DNA of 64,000 nucleotides from Amycolatopsis camponoti (GTDB lineage Bacteria; Actinomycetota; Actinomycetes; Mycobacteriales; Pseudonocardiaceae): positions 2,088,501-2,152,500 of the forward strand of contig NZ_CABVGP010000001.1 of assembly GCF_902497555.1 (NCBI RefSeq), written 5' to 3'. The notes beneath the pieces were generated by a model. The model worked only from the letters and a program-made list of their open reading frames with translations. It was not told the origin of the DNA and ran no database searches. Each line of letters starts with the position of its first letter. Within the stretch, counting starts at the first letter, position 1. This document shows positions 19,143-28,162 of the stretch, one piece after another. The translations under genes and the position numbers were made by a program.

Positions 19143-20083
19143 GCGCTCTTCCCGAGGCTCAGCAGGCTCACCAGGTCGTAGGCGACGTGGGAAGCCGCGA
19201 TGGCGGTGATCTCGGCGTGATCGTAAGCCGGGGCCAGCTCGACCACGTCGGCCCCGATCAGGTTGAGATCGCGCAGCCCGCGCAGGATTTCCAGCAGTTC
19301 ACGGCTGGTCATCCCGCCGGCCTCGGGCGTGCCGGTGCCGGGGGCGTGGGCCGGGTCGAGCACGTCGATGTCGACCGAGATGTAGAGCGGCCGGTCGCCG
19401 ATGCGCTGCCGCAGCGCGTCGACGGTCTCGGCGACCCCGCGGCGCAGGACGTCGCCGGAGGTGACGATGCCGAAGCCGAGCCGCCGGTCCTCCTCGAGGT
19501 CACGCTTGCCGTACAGCGGCCCGCGCGTGCCGACGTGCGACAGCGCGCTCGTGTCGAGGATGCCTTCCTCCGACGCGCGCCGGAACGGCGTGCCGTGGGT
19601 GTACGGCTCGCCGAAGTAGGTGTCCCACGTGTCGAGGTGCGCGTCGAAGTGCAGCAGCGCGACGGGTCCGTGCCGCTTCGCGGCGGCCCGCAGCAGCGGG
19701 AGGGCGATGGTGTGGTCGCCTCCGACCGTCACCAGCCGCGTCCCGTTCGCTTGCAGCGCCTCGGCTTCCTGCTGCAGCGTCTCGATCGCCTCACCGATGT
19801 TGAACGGGTTGATCGCGATGTCGCCCGCGTCCACGACCTGCCGCTCCTCGAACGGCGAGACGTCCAGCTCCGGGTGGTACGGCCGCAGCAGCCGGCTCGC
19901 CTCGCGGACGGCGGCCGGGCCGAACCGCGCGCCGGGCCGGTAGGACACGCCGGAGTCGAACGGGACCCCGACGACCGCGACGTCGGCGTGCTCGACCTGG
20001 TCGATCCGCGGCAGCCGCGCGAAGGTCGCGAAACCGGCGAACCGGGGAACGCGCGACGAGTCGAGGGGTCCGATGTTAGGCAC
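19139..20083 (-). CDS. agmatinase-family ureohydrolase, probable guanidinobutyrase
   Basis: 314 residues from GTG 20083 ([10 protein letters not shown]), which overlaps the symporter stop by 8 bp; a longer start at 20128 would lie inside the symporter. The binuclear manganese ligands are present: [11 protein letters not shown] near 120, [10 protein letters not shown] near 145, and [19 protein letters not shown] near 225. The family hydrolyses a guanidino group to urea and an amine. Between a ThDP decarboxylase and an aldehyde dehydrogenase, 4-guanidinobutyrate (to GABA plus urea) is the best-fitting substrate; agmatine is the alternative. Confidence 0.88.
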   Translation of the reverse strand: MPNIGPLDSSRVPRFAGFATFARLPRIDQVEHADVAVVGVPFDSGVSYRPGARFGPAAVREASRLLRPYHPELDVSPFEERQVVDAGDIAINPFNIGEAIETLQQEAEALQANGTRLVTVGGDHTIALPLLRAAAKRHGPVALLHFDAHLDTWDTYFGEPYTHGTPFRRASEEGILDTSALSHVGTRGPLYGKRDLEEDRRLGFGIVTSGDVLRRGVAETVDALRQRIGDRPLYISVDIDVLDPAHAPGTGTPEAGGMTSRELLEILRGLRDLNLIGADVVELAPAYDHAEITAIAASHVAYDLVSLLSLGKSA

Positions 20084-21521
20084 TGCTGGGCTCCTGTTCA
20101 CGGGTCGGGACGGACGTGTCTTCGCCATTGAGGCGGCGGGTCCAGGTGGAAAGGATCGAGTCGGCGGTGCGGGGTGTGGCGAAGCTGACCACCAGGTACA
20201 CGATCAGGCTCGCGCCGAGACCCCAGTAGATCGGGGTGTTGGCGTCGACGCCGTCGATGATCATGAAGGCGACCACGGACACCGTGCCGGCGATCATCGA
20301 CGCGTACGCGCCCTGCCGCGTGCCGCGCTTCCAGAACAGCGCGCCGACGATCGCGACGAGCAGGCCGCCGACCAGGATGTCGTAGGCGATCGTGAGGGCG
20401 TTGACGACGTCGTCGACGATCATCGCGATGCCGATCGCGAGCAGCCCGAGCACGAGCGTGGCGATCCGGTTGCGGCTGACCTCGCCGCCCTTCTTGAGAC
20501 CCACCTTGGTGAGCAGGTCCGACGTCGTGGTGGTGGAGCAGGCGATCAGCGCGCCGCTCGCGGTCGACATCATCGCCGAGAGCGCGGCGGCCAGCACCAG
20601 CCCGCGGACCCCGGTGGGCAGCAGGCGTTCGACGATCGTCGCGAAGGCGTCCTGCGCGCTCGCCAGATCCGGGTACAGCGTGTGGGCCGCGGTGCCGATG
20701 AGGGCGCCGGCCAGGCCGTAGACCAGGCAGTAGACGCCGGAGGTGATGCCGCCGGACGTCGCGATCGCCGGGGTGCGGGCGGTGAACACGCGCTGCCAGA
20801 TGTCCTGGCCGATCAGCAGGCCGAAGGTGTAGATGACGAAGTAGGTGATGATCGTGTCGGTGCCGATCGAGGTGAAGCTGAAGAAGCTCGCGTCGAGCTT
20901 TTCGCTCATGCCTTCGAAGCCGCCCGCGGAAGAGATCGCCACCGGCAGCAGGATCGCCAGGATGCCGATGGTCTTGATGACGAACTGGGCGATGTCGGTG
21001 AGCGTGATCGACCACATGCCGCCGAGGACCGAGTAGAGGACCACGATCGAGCCGCCGATCGCGATGCCCGCCCAGTTCGGCAGGTCGAAGAGCACCTTGA
21101 AGATGGTCGCGAACGCCAGCGTCGAGGTGACCGTGAGCATCAGGGTGTAGCCCCACATGACGACGCCGGACACCGCGCTGGTGCGGCCGCCGTAGCGCAG
21201 GTCGAGCATTTCGCCGACGGTGTAGACCTTCAGCCGCACCAGCCGCCGCGCGAACAGCGCGTGCAGCACGAGGATGCCGACCCCGATGCTGACGACCAGC
21301 CACATGCCGGAGATGCCGTAGGTGTAGCCGAGCTTCACGCCGCCGACGGTGGACGCACCGCCGAGGACGACGGCCGACATCGTGCCGGAGTACATGAACC
21401 AGCCCAGCCGCCGTCCGGCGACGAGGTAGTCGGACTTCGTCTTGGCGAGCCGGAGGCCGTACCAGCCGACCCCGAGCATGCCCGCGATGTACAGGGCGAT
21501 GACCACGTAGTCCCCGGTCAC
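20076..21521 (-). CDS. sodium:solute symporter (SSS family)
   Basis: 481 residues from GTG 21521, with GAGGA a few bases upstream. Thirteen or so helices begin at [42 protein letters not shown] and the [16 protein letters not shown] segment near 320 resemble the Na+-site helices of PutP/PanF-like symporters. It heads the five-gene operon, so it most probably imports the substrate handled by the downstream enzymes (arginine, a guanidino acid or a polyamine-like compound). Divergent from a PucR regulator 98 bp away. Confidence 0.87.
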   Translation of the reverse strand: MTGDYVVIALYIAGMLGVGWYGLRLAKTKSDYLVAGRRLGWFMYSGTMSAVVLGGASTVGGVKLGYTYGISGMWLVVSIGVGILVLHALFARRLVRLKVYTVGEMLDLRYGGRTSAVSGVVMWGYTLMLTVTSTLAFATIFKVLFDLPNWAGIAIGGSIVVLYSVLGGMWSITLTDIAQFVIKTIGILAILLPVAISSAGGFEGMSEKLDASFFSFTSIGTDTIITYFVIYTFGLLIGQDIWQRVFTARTPAIATSGGITSGVYCLVYGLAGALIGTAAHTLYPDLASAQDAFATIVERLLPTGVRGLVLAAALSAMMSTASGALIACSTTTTSDLLTKVGLKKGGEVSRNRIATLVLGLLAIGIAMIVDDVVNALTIAYDILVGGLLVAIVGALFWKRGTRQGAYASMIAGTVSVVAFMIIDGVDANTPIYWGLGASLIVYLVVSFATPRTADSILSTWTRRLNGEDTSVPTREQEPSSA

Positions 21522-21619
21522 GGCGTCCTCCTCACGTTGGTTTCGGGCCACCGTAAATTCGCCCGCCACCCTCCCGGCATGGGACGATTGATCCTCAAGT
21601 CGACATCGGTAGGGATGAA

Positions 21620-23125
21620 ATGACCCAGATCACGGATTCACTGTCCACGGAGGTGAATGTCCCGTTACGGGACGTGGTCGGCAACCGGGAGCTCGCGCTC
21701 GACGTCGTGCCCGAAACCCTGCGGCCGGGCGCGCTGGACGCCCCGGTGCGCTGGGCGCACGTGAGCGAGCTGCAGGATCCCGCGCCCTACCTGCTGGGCG
21801 GCGAGCTGATCCTCACCGCCGGGGTCGACCTGCCGGAGCAGATCGACCGGTACGTGCGCGGGCTGCGCGACGCCGGCGTCACGGCGCTGGGGTTCGGGCT
21901 CACCCCGACGGTCCACGAGACCCTGCCGGAACCGCTGCGCCGGGCGTGCGCGCGACGCGGGCTGCCGCTGCTGGTGGTGCCGTCGCGCACGCCGTTCCTG
22001 GCGGTCAACCGGGCGGTCTCGGTGGCGTTGACCGAGGCCGGCCAGCGAGAACAGCGGCGGATCACGGCGGCGCGTGAGACGCTCACGCGCGCCGCGGGTG
22101 GCGGGCTCGGCGAGCTGACGTCGGCGTTGGCGGCGGCGCTGCGGTCCTGGGTGGCCCTGGTCGGCGCCGGGGACGTGCTGGCCTCCGCGCACGATGCGCC
22201 CACGCCGCTGCCGACGGCGGTGCGGGAGCTGATGGCGACCGTGCGGGCGGGCAGCGGGATCCGGAGCGCGACCACCGAGGCCGACGGCGGCTTCGTCGTC
22301 GTCCAGCCGGTGTACCCGCAGGCCACGGCGTCGCACCTGGTGGTCGTCGGCCGGCCCCGGCGGCTCGACGGCGCCGAGCGGGCGATCCTCGCGGTCGGCG
22401 CGGCCCTGCTGGGCCTGGTCGGCCGCGCGGGCTCGGACGCGGCCGAGCTGGGCGCGGCGGCCACCGGTCTGCTGCTCGGCCGGGTGGCCCCCGGGGACGC
22501 GGCCGGGTCGTTGCTGGGGTCCGAGGTCGTCCGGCTGGTCGCCGGGGCGGCCCACCGGCGCGGTCCGGACGAGGTGGCCCGGCGCCCGGACTGGCTCCGG
22601 GCGCGGCTGGACACCCCGCTGGTCTCCGTGCTGCCCGGCCGGTTCGTGGCGATCGCGGGGTCCGCGCCGCCGCTCGCGGTGCTGGAGGACCTGCGCGCCC
22701 ACGGCTGGCTGGCGGCGGTGGGCTCACCGGCGCCGGCGGGCAGGCTGTCCGAGGGCGAAGTCGACTTGCTGCTCGCACGCGCTCAGTCCCTGGGGCGCCC
22801 GGTGGTGGCGGGGGATTCGCCGCTGGATTTCGACGCTTTGGTGGCTCCGGACGCTTCCCGGGGGTTCGCTTCGAAGGCCCTGGAGCCGTTGGTGGCGCTG
22901 GATCACGCGGGGGACCGGTCACTGGTGCTGACGCTGCGGACGTGGCTGGCCCACCACGGCGCCTGGGAACCGACGGCGGCCGAGCTGGGGGTGCACCGCA
23001 ACAGCGTCCGGCACCGGATCGCCCAGGTGGAGCGCGCCTTGGGGGTGGATCTGGCCGACCCGGAGGTCCGGATGCGGCTGTGGTTCGCGCTGCGGTGGCT
23101 CTCACCGGTCACACACAGTCCTTAA
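21620..23125 (+). CDS. PucR-family transcriptional regulator
   Basis: 501 residues from ATG 21620. The N-terminal PucR domain (about 15-130) has VRWAHVSELQDPAPYLLGGE and LPLLVVPSRTPFLAVNRAVS. The C-terminal helix-turn-helix (about 430-495) has WLAHHGAWEPTAAELGVH and RNSVRHRIAQVERALGVDL, as in PucR and CdaR proteins. Family members activate catabolic operons for purines, amino acids and related nitrogen sources. It is divergent to the symporter-ureohydrolase operon with a 98-bp shared promoter region, so it is the likely regulator of that operon. Confidence 0.88.
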   Translation: MTQITDSLSTEVNVPLRDVVGNRELALDVVPETLRPGALDAPVRWAHVSELQDPAPYLLGGELILTAGVDLPEQIDRYVRGLRDAGVTALGFGLTPTVHETLPEPLRRACARRGLPLLVVPSRTPFLAVNRAVSVALTEAGQREQRRITAARETLTRAAGGGLGELTSALAAALRSWVALVGAGDVLASAHDAPTPLPTAVRELMATVRAGSGIRSATTEADGGFVVVQPVYPQATASHLVVVGRPRRLDGAERAILAVGAALLGLVGRAGSDAAELGAAATGLLLGRVAPGDAAGSLLGSEVVRLVAGAAHRRGPDEVARRPDWLRARLDTPLVSVLPGRFVAIAGSAPPLAVLEDLRAHGWLAAVGSPAPAGRLSEGEVDLLLARAQSLGRPVVAGDSPLDFDALVAPDASRGFASKALEPLVALDHAGDRSLVLTLRTWLAHHGAWEPTAAELGVHRNSVRHRIAQVERALGVDLADPEVRMRLWFALRWLSPVTHSP

Positions 23126-23160
23126 AGGGCACTCTCAGGAAAATATGGAATTGTGGTCTC

Positions 23161-23838
23161 GTGCGAGTTTTGGTAGTCGAGGACGAAGAACCCCTGGCCG
23201 ACGCGATCGCTCGCGGGCTGCGCCGGGAAGGCATGGCCGTGGACGTCGCCCTCACCGGTGACGACGGGCATGAAAAGGCCGCCGTCACGCGGTACGACGT
23301 CGTGTTGCTGGACCGGGACCTGCCCGGGATGTCCGGCGACGAGCTGTGCCGGGAGATCGTCGCGTCCGGGGAGCTCACCCGGGTCCTGATGCTGACGGCG
23401 AGCAGTTCGGTGTCCGACCGCGTCGACGGGCTGTCGCTCGGTGCCGACGACTACCTCGCGAAACCGTTCGCCTTCCCCGAGCTGGTCGCCCGGGTGCGGG
23501 CGCTGGGCCGGCGCGCCACGCCGGCCGCGCCGCCGCTGCTCACCGCCGGGGACGTCGAGCTGGACCCGGCCAAGCGGACGGTCCGGCGTGCGAGCGGGCC
23601 GGTCGAGCTGACGCGCAAGGAGTTCGGCGTCCTCGAGGTCCTGCTCTCGGCCGCCGGTTCGGTCGTCAGCAGCGAGGAGCTGCTCGAGCGCGTGTGGGAC
23701 GAGAACGCCGACCCGTTCACCACGACCGTCCGGGTCACCGTCATGACGCTGCGCAAGAAGCTCGGCGAGCCGGGGATCATCGAGACCGTCGTCGGCTCCG
23801 GCTACCGGGTGCCGGAGCCCGGCTCGCCGCGCGCGTGA
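23161..23838 (+). CDS. OmpR-family response regulator
   Basis: 225 residues from GTG 23161. Receiver domain 1-115: the acidic pair in VVEDEEPL, the phosphoacceptor aspartate in VLLDRDLPG near 51, the threonine in LMLTASSS and the lysine in DDYLAKPF. The winged-helix output domain is at 128-222 (GPVELTRKEFGVLEVLL, then TVRVTVMTLRKKLGE). It overlaps the kinase start as GTGA, making a standard two-component pair. The stimulus is unknown. An AT-richer stretch just upstream (23128-23150) is a plausible promoter. Confidence 0.92.
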   Translation: MRVLVVEDEEPLADAIARGLRREGMAVDVALTGDDGHEKAAVTRYDVVLLDRDLPGMSGDELCREIVASGELTRVLMLTASSSVSDRVDGLSLGADDYLAKPFAFPELVARVRALGRRATPAAPPLLTAGDVELDPAKRTVRRASGPVELTRKEFGVLEVLLSAAGSVVSSEELLERVWDENADPFTTTVRVTVMTLRKKLGEPGIIETVVGSGYRVPEPGSPRA

Positions 23839-24959
23839 ACCTGCCGGGCACCCGCAGCCTCCGCGCCCGGATCACCCTGCTGGCGACCGTGCTGGTCGCC
23901 GCCGTCAGCCTGCTGCTGCTCTGGCTGGCCTGGACGCTGGTCCGCGACTCGCTCGACAACGTCCCGCAGATGCCGCCGGGCAGCGTGGTCGTCGTGGACG
24001 GCGTCCAGGTCGACGCGTCGACGCTCGCCGAGCACCTGCGCGTGCACGCCCGCAACCGGATGCTGCTGTTCGGGTCGCTGGCGTTCCTGCTGGTGGTCGC
24101 GGCCGCGGCGATCCTCGCCTGGACGTTCACCTCGCGGGTGCTGCTGCCGCTGCGCGAGATCACCGGCACCGCGCGGCGGCTGTCGGTCGAGTCGCTGGGG
24201 GAGCGGATCGGCGAGGTGCGCTCGCGCGACGAGCTGGCCGAGCTGGCCGGCACGTTCGACGACATGCTCGACCGGCTCCAGTCCGCGTTCGACGCGCAGC
24301 GGCACTTCGTCGCGAACGCGAGCCACGAGCTGCGGACGCCGTTGTCGGTCATCCGCACGGAGCTCGACGTCACCCTCGCCGACGACGACGCCGACGTGGC
24401 CGAGCTGCGCCGGATGGGCGGGGTGGTCCGCGACGCGACCGAGCGCGCCGGTCAGCTGGTGAACTCGCTGCTGCTGCTGGCCCGCACCGACGGCGCCGGG
24501 CTCGGTGTCCGCGAGCCGGTCGACTTGGCGAACGTCGTCGACCGGGCGTGGCGCGCGGCGCGTCTCGAAGCCGAGAAACGCGGGATCCGGGCGACGTTCG
24601 CGGTGGTGCCGGCGCCGGCGTTCGGCGACCCGGCGCTGCTGGAGCGGATCGCGGGCAACCTGCTGGAGAACGCCGTCCGCCACAACGTCGAAGGCGGCTG
24701 GCTGGAGGTCGTGACGCAGCCCGGCCCGCAGTGGTCGGTGCTGCGGGTGCGCTCGTCGGGTGGGCTGGTCGACCCGGCGGCGGTGCCGGAGCTGTTCGAA
24801 CCGTTCCGCCGGGCGGGCGTGGCCCGCACGGCCCGCCACGGCGCGGGCCTGGGCTTGTCGATCGTCCGCGCGGCGGTCGCGGCCCACGGCGGAAGCGTGG
24901 CGGCGGAACCGATCGTGGGCGGCGGCCTCGGCGTCACGGTCCACCTCCCGGTGCGCTGA
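23835..24959 (+). CDS. sensor histidine kinase
   Basis: 374 residues from GTG 23835. Two helices (ITLLATVLVAAVSLLLLWLA near 15-35 and LLFGSLAFLLVVAAAAILAW near 75-95) flank a short 40-residue outer loop. Then HAMP at 97-150, HisKA with the phosphorylated histidine in FVANASHELRTPLSVIRTE near 163, and HATPase with NLLENAVRHN (N box) and RHGAGLGLSIV (G box). The F-G2 region is short. The short sensor loop suggests detection of membrane or small-ligand signals. Convergent with an esterase across a repeat array. Confidence 0.92.
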   Translation: MNLPGTRSLRARITLLATVLVAAVSLLLLWLAWTLVRDSLDNVPQMPPGSVVVVDGVQVDASTLAEHLRVHARNRMLLFGSLAFLLVVAAAAILAWTFTSRVLLPLREITGTARRLSVESLGERIGEVRSRDELAELAGTFDDMLDRLQSAFDAQRHFVANASHELRTPLSVIRTELDVTLADDDADVAELRRMGGVVRDATERAGQLVNSLLLLARTDGAGLGVREPVDLANVVDRAWRAARLEAEKRGIRATFAVVPAPAFGDPALLERIAGNLLENAVRHNVEGGWLEVVTQPGPQWSVLRVRSSGGLVDPAAVPELFEPFRRAGVARTARHGAGLGLSIVRAAVAAHGGSVAAEPIVGGGLGVTVHLPVR

Positions 24960-24962
24960 CCG

Positions 24963-25080
24963 GCATCACCCGTGACTGAGCGGGCATCACCCGTGATTGA
25001 GGGGGCATCACTCGTGATTGAGGGGGCATCACGCGTGATGCCCTTCTGATCACGCGAGATTCCCCTCGGATCACGGGTGG
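24963..25080. repeat. six-copy 21-bp tandem repeat with ATCAC..GTGAT dyads
   Basis: The word ATCAC recurs at 24965, 24986, 25007, 25028, 25049 and 25070, always exactly 21 bp apart. The first four copies are ATCAC-NN-GTGAT/GTGAC dyads embedded in GGGGCATCAC..GTGATTGAGG; the fourth is a perfect 20-bp palindrome at 25024-25043 (GGGCATCACG and its complement). The fifth and sixth are degenerate, and the sixth overlaps the esterase stop codon. The array fills the whole gap between the convergent histidine kinase and esterase genes. Confidence 0.9.
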
Positions 25081-26138
25081 GCCAGGGCGAGGCCGGCTCG
25101 GAGGACTCCGGCCGCGTGGACCATGGCCGCTCGGGCGTCCGGGTCTATGCCGACTCGGTTCGCGAAGCCGTGTAGCTGTCCTTCGTGACGTCGGTGCACC
25201 AGCGGGACTCCCGCGGCGGCCAGCCGGGCCGCGTAGGCCTCGCCTTCGTCGCGGAGCAGGTCGAAGCCGCACGTCGCCACAAACGTCGGCGGGAGACCGT
25301 CGAGGGCGTCGTCGTAGAGCACGGACGCCCGCGGGTCCGTGTACCGCGCCGGGTCGCGCACGTACTGGTCGCGGTACCAGGCCCATTCGTCCCGGTCGAG
25401 CCGGAAACCCGAGCCGAACTGCCGGTGGGACGCCGACTCGCCGAGCGCGTCCGTCGCCGGGGTCAGCAGCAGGCTGAACGCCGGCTTCGGCAGCTCGCCG
25501 CGGGCCGCCGCGTGGGCCACCACCGCCGCCAGGTTGCCGCCGCTGCTGTCGCCGCCCACCGCGAGCCGCGAAGGATCGACGCCGAAGTCGGCCGCCTGCG
25601 CGTGGACGAAAGTGAAAGCCGCCACCGCGTCCGAAGCCGCCGCCGGGAACGGGTCCTCCGGCGCCAGCCGGTAGCCGATCGACACCACCCGCACGCCGGC
25701 CTCCTCGGCCAGCAGCCGGCACGCGCCCTCGTGCGTGTCCAGGCTGCCGAGCACGAACCCGCCGCCGTGGAAGTACACGATCGCCGGGCCGCGCGCCGGG
25801 ACGCCGGCCGGTTCGTACAGCCGCAGCGGCAGCGGCCCGCCGGGCCCGGGCCACGAAGCGTCGCGGGTCCGGACGCCGCGGCAGATCCCGGCACCGGCGA
25901 GCGCACCCGCCAGGTTCAGCTCGGTGCGGGCCCGCGCGAGGCTCCCGTTCTGGTGCGGCGCGTCGAACGGCGCCAGGCGCGACACCCGCATCAGCACGCG
26001 GGCGGTTGGCACCGGCTGCCGCCCCTCCACCACCACCGGACGGCCCGCGATGACGCGCAGCACCGGCGAAGGCAGGCTCAGCAGCCACCGCAACCCGGCC
26101 ATGACCGCTCGTACGAGCAGCACTCTCCTGTTCAGCAC
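25071..26138 (-). CDS. hormone-sensitive-lipase-family alpha/beta hydrolase (esterase)
   Basis: About 355 residues from GTG 26138, overlapping the upstream stop by 7 bp; ATG 26102 (343 residues) is an alternative. A basic N-terminal helix (AVMAGLRWLLSLPSPVLRV) may tether it to the membrane. The oxyanion HGGG motif is in IVYFHGGGFVLGS near 130, the serine in VGGDSSGGNLAA near 205, and the histidine in QLHGFAN near 330. The family hydrolyses short acyl esters. It follows the PHP-domain gene in one transcript. The true substrate is unknown. Confidence 0.85.
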   Translation of the reverse strand: MLNRRVLLVRAVMAGLRWLLSLPSPVLRVIAGRPVVVEGRQPVPTARVLMRVSRLAPFDAPHQNGSLARARTELNLAGALAGAGICRGVRTRDASWPGPGGPLPLRLYEPAGVPARGPAIVYFHGGGFVLGSLDTHEGACRLLAEEAGVRVVSIGYRLAPEDPFPAAASDAVAAFTFVHAQAADFGVDPSRLAVGGDSSGGNLAAVVAHAAARGELPKPAFSLLLTPATDALGESASHRQFGSGFRLDRDEWAWYRDQYVRDPARYTDPRASVLYDDALDGLPPTFVATCGFDLLRDEGEAYAARLAAAGVPLVHRRHEGQLHGFANRVGIDPDARAAMVHAAGVLRAGLALAHP

Positions 26139-27664
26139 ACGTCCACGAATATCGGATTCGCGTACAACCACAAGTCCTCGAACGGGTTCGCCTGCCCGAT
26201 AACGTCCGGAGTGGGCTCGGTGTCCCGGTTCGTCCCGCGCACCCGCGCGTAGAACGGCGAGCGCACGTTCCGGAAGGTGTGCCGGAAGACCACCTGCCGC
26301 CCGGGCGCCCACCGCGGCTCGAACGACTCGACGACCCGGGTACCCGGCGCGGTCATCGCGTCGGGGTCGGTCACCGGGCCGGTGACCGGCCCCGCGACGA
26401 CGTCCAGGCGCGCCAGCCGCGGCACCGAGCCGCCGCCGTTCGGCCGCGACGCGAGCCGCGCCGAAATCACCAGCGTGACGTCCGAACCGCGGCGCACCCG
26501 CAGGCGGCCACCGAGCGTCGCCGAGGAACCCCCGCCGTGCGCGCCGACCTGCAGGTCCTGCGCCAGCCCGCCGTGCGTCAGCCAGATCCGCCCGGCCCGC
26601 AGGCCTTCCAGGACGCCTTCGAGGCTTCGCCGCGTCACGCCGACGTACGTGCGGCTGAACTCCCCGGGGTAGAAGTCCGCGTACGGCGCGAGCAGCTGCG
26701 GCGAGCCGGTGTCGACCGGGTCCGGGAACTTCCCGTGCGTGTCGTACCAGCCGTCGGCGACCTGGGGCCGCACGAGCGTGTCGCCGCGGTTGTAGTGCGA
26801 GTCGGAGTTCGTGGTGATCCACCACGGCTTGCCCTCGGCGAGCATCGAGTCCCAGAGGCCCCCGACCTTCGCCGTCGCCCAGTCCCAGCCGCCGTACGTC
26901 CGGTACGCCTCGGCCGGGAAGCCCGGCCAGGAGTTCGGGCCGGGGCTGTTGGCGTAGCCGCCGCGCGCGCCGCCGTTGCCGAGCGGTTTCGGGAAGCCGT
27001 CCGCCTGCGCGCCGGGTGCGCCTTCCATGCCGATCACGATGTCCGGAGCCGCGTCGCGGTAGGCGCGCAGCTCGTGCGGGGCGACGCGGCCGTTGCGCAG
27101 CGGGTGGTTGATCAGCACGACCGGAGCGTGGATCCGCTTCGCGCGTTCTTCCGCGGCCAGCCAGCGCAACGCCCTCAGCGCCAGTGCCTCGTTCGCCGGG
27201 CTCGACGCCTCGGAGTTCGTCAGCCGCCAGTCGAAGGTCCGCTCGAACTCGCGCAGCTTGGCCGCCTGCTCCGAACCGGCCTGGAAGAACACCGTCGCGT
27301 GCTCGGCGCCCGGGACGTTCCATTCCATGCCGTGCCAGAGCAGCAGGTCCGGGTACTTCCGCCGGGCCGCGAGGAAGTCCGCTTCGGTCGGCTCGACCGA
27401 CACCTTCTCGTGCTCGGCGTGGCCGTGGTCGGTGAAGACGATCCAGTCGGCGCCGTGCGCCCGCCCGCCCCGGGCGATCTGGTCGATCCGGTACATCGCG
27501 TCGTAGGAGTACTGGCTGTGCGTGTGGTGGTCGCCGACCAGCCACTGGTAGCGGCCGCACAGCCGGCTCAGGTCGACGTCGGCGTCGAGATCGGGGAGGG
27601 GGATGCCCGCGGCGGCGGCCGCGAGCCCGGCACCCTTGAGGAACCGGCGTCTGTCGGTGGTCAC
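26132..27664 (-). CDS. Tat-exported PHP-domain metal-dependent phosphoesterase-like protein
   Basis: 510 residues from GTG 27664. The first 25 residues are a twin-arginine signal (DRRRFLKGAGLAAAAAGIPL). The PHP fold follows with metal ligands in VGDHHTHSQYSYD near 45, FTDHGHAEHEK near 78, a glutamate in WHGMEW near 110, INHPLRNGR near 185 and TTNSDSHYNRGDT near 290. The last 150 residues are beta-rich and without a recognised domain. PHP proteins hydrolyse phosphoesters or act on other substrates; export before folding with metals bound explains the Tat signal. Followed by an esterase gene. Confidence 0.82.
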   Translation of the reverse strand: MTTDRRRFLKGAGLAAAAAGIPLPDLDADVDLSRLCGRYQWLVGDHHTHSQYSYDAMYRIDQIARGGRAHGADWIVFTDHGHAEHEKVSVEPTEADFLAARRKYPDLLLWHGMEWNVPGAEHATVFFQAGSEQAAKLREFERTFDWRLTNSEASSPANEALALRALRWLAAEERAKRIHAPVVLINHPLRNGRVAPHELRAYRDAAPDIVIGMEGAPGAQADGFPKPLGNGGARGGYANSPGPNSWPGFPAEAYRTYGGWDWATAKVGGLWDSMLAEGKPWWITTNSDSHYNRGDTLVRPQVADGWYDTHGKFPDPVDTGSPQLLAPYADFYPGEFSRTYVGVTRRSLEGVLEGLRAGRIWLTHGGLAQDLQVGAHGGGSSATLGGRLRVRRGSDVTLVISARLASRPNGGGSVPRLARLDVVAGPVTGPVTDPDAMTAPGTRVVESFEPRWAPGRQVVFRHTFRNVRSPFYARVRGTNRDTEPTPDVIGQANPFEDLWLYANPIFVDVC

Positions 27665-27733
27665 GCGCGGACGCTAAGCCGCCGGGGTGAACGGGCGGTG
27701 TCCCGGCGGCCAACGTGTGCTGTGATCTTGGGC

Positions 27734-28162
27734 GTGGAGGAGAAGCCCCTGGTCCGCGTGGTCGCCCCGGCCGTCGCGCTCGCCTTGGCCGCGGGAGTGG
27801 GGCTGGCCTTCGGCGTCGCGGCCCTGAAGCGCCCGCCGGACCTGCCGGTGGACACGAACCCGGCACCGCTGGCCGGCCACACGCTGTGCGCGGCGGTCAT
27901 CGTGGTCTTCCCCGCCGACGCCGAGATGCGGGCGGCGGTGCCGTCCGTCCGCGCCGACCCGAAGGCGCGGCGGGTGTTCGTCGACCCGCCGTCCCTCTCC
28001 CTGCTCGCCGTCCCCGGCACCGACCTGAAGACCTGGGCGCAGGAGCTGCACGCCCGCTTCCGCGAGGCCGAGCGGGTGACGGTCATCGACTCCGACACGA
28101 CGGCGGCGCAGCTGAAACTCACCGCGCCGCCGCCGAAGTGCCCTCGTGAGGGCGAGTACTAG
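27734..28162 (+). CDS. membrane-anchored extracytoplasmic protein, FtsX-extracellular-domain-like
   Basis: About 142 residues from GTG 27734 (GTG 27722 also fits). One N-terminal helix (VVAPAVALALAAGVGLAFGVAAL) is followed by a 110-residue alpha/beta domain: CAAVIVVFPADAEMRAAVPSVRAD, then DLKTWAQELHARFREAE, then VTVIDSDTTAAQLK. The strand-helix-strand rhythm is reminiscent of the FtsX extracellular domain, but the four-helix FtsX membrane part is missing, so the call is tentative. Two cysteines (HTLCAA, PKCPRE) could form a disulfide. Its stop overlaps the convergent fadB stop. Confidence 0.6.
   Translation: MEEKPLVRVVAPAVALALAAGVGLAFGVAALKRPPDLPVDTNPAPLAGHTLCAAVIVVFPADAEMRAAVPSVRADPKARRVFVDPPSLSLLAVPGTDLKTWAQELHARFREAERVTVIDSDTTAAQLKLTAPPPKCPREGEY

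Noticed and set aside
24963..25080. Short-repeat array as a CRISPR
   Set aside because: Units are contiguous at 21 bp with no unique spacers and no cas gene nearby.
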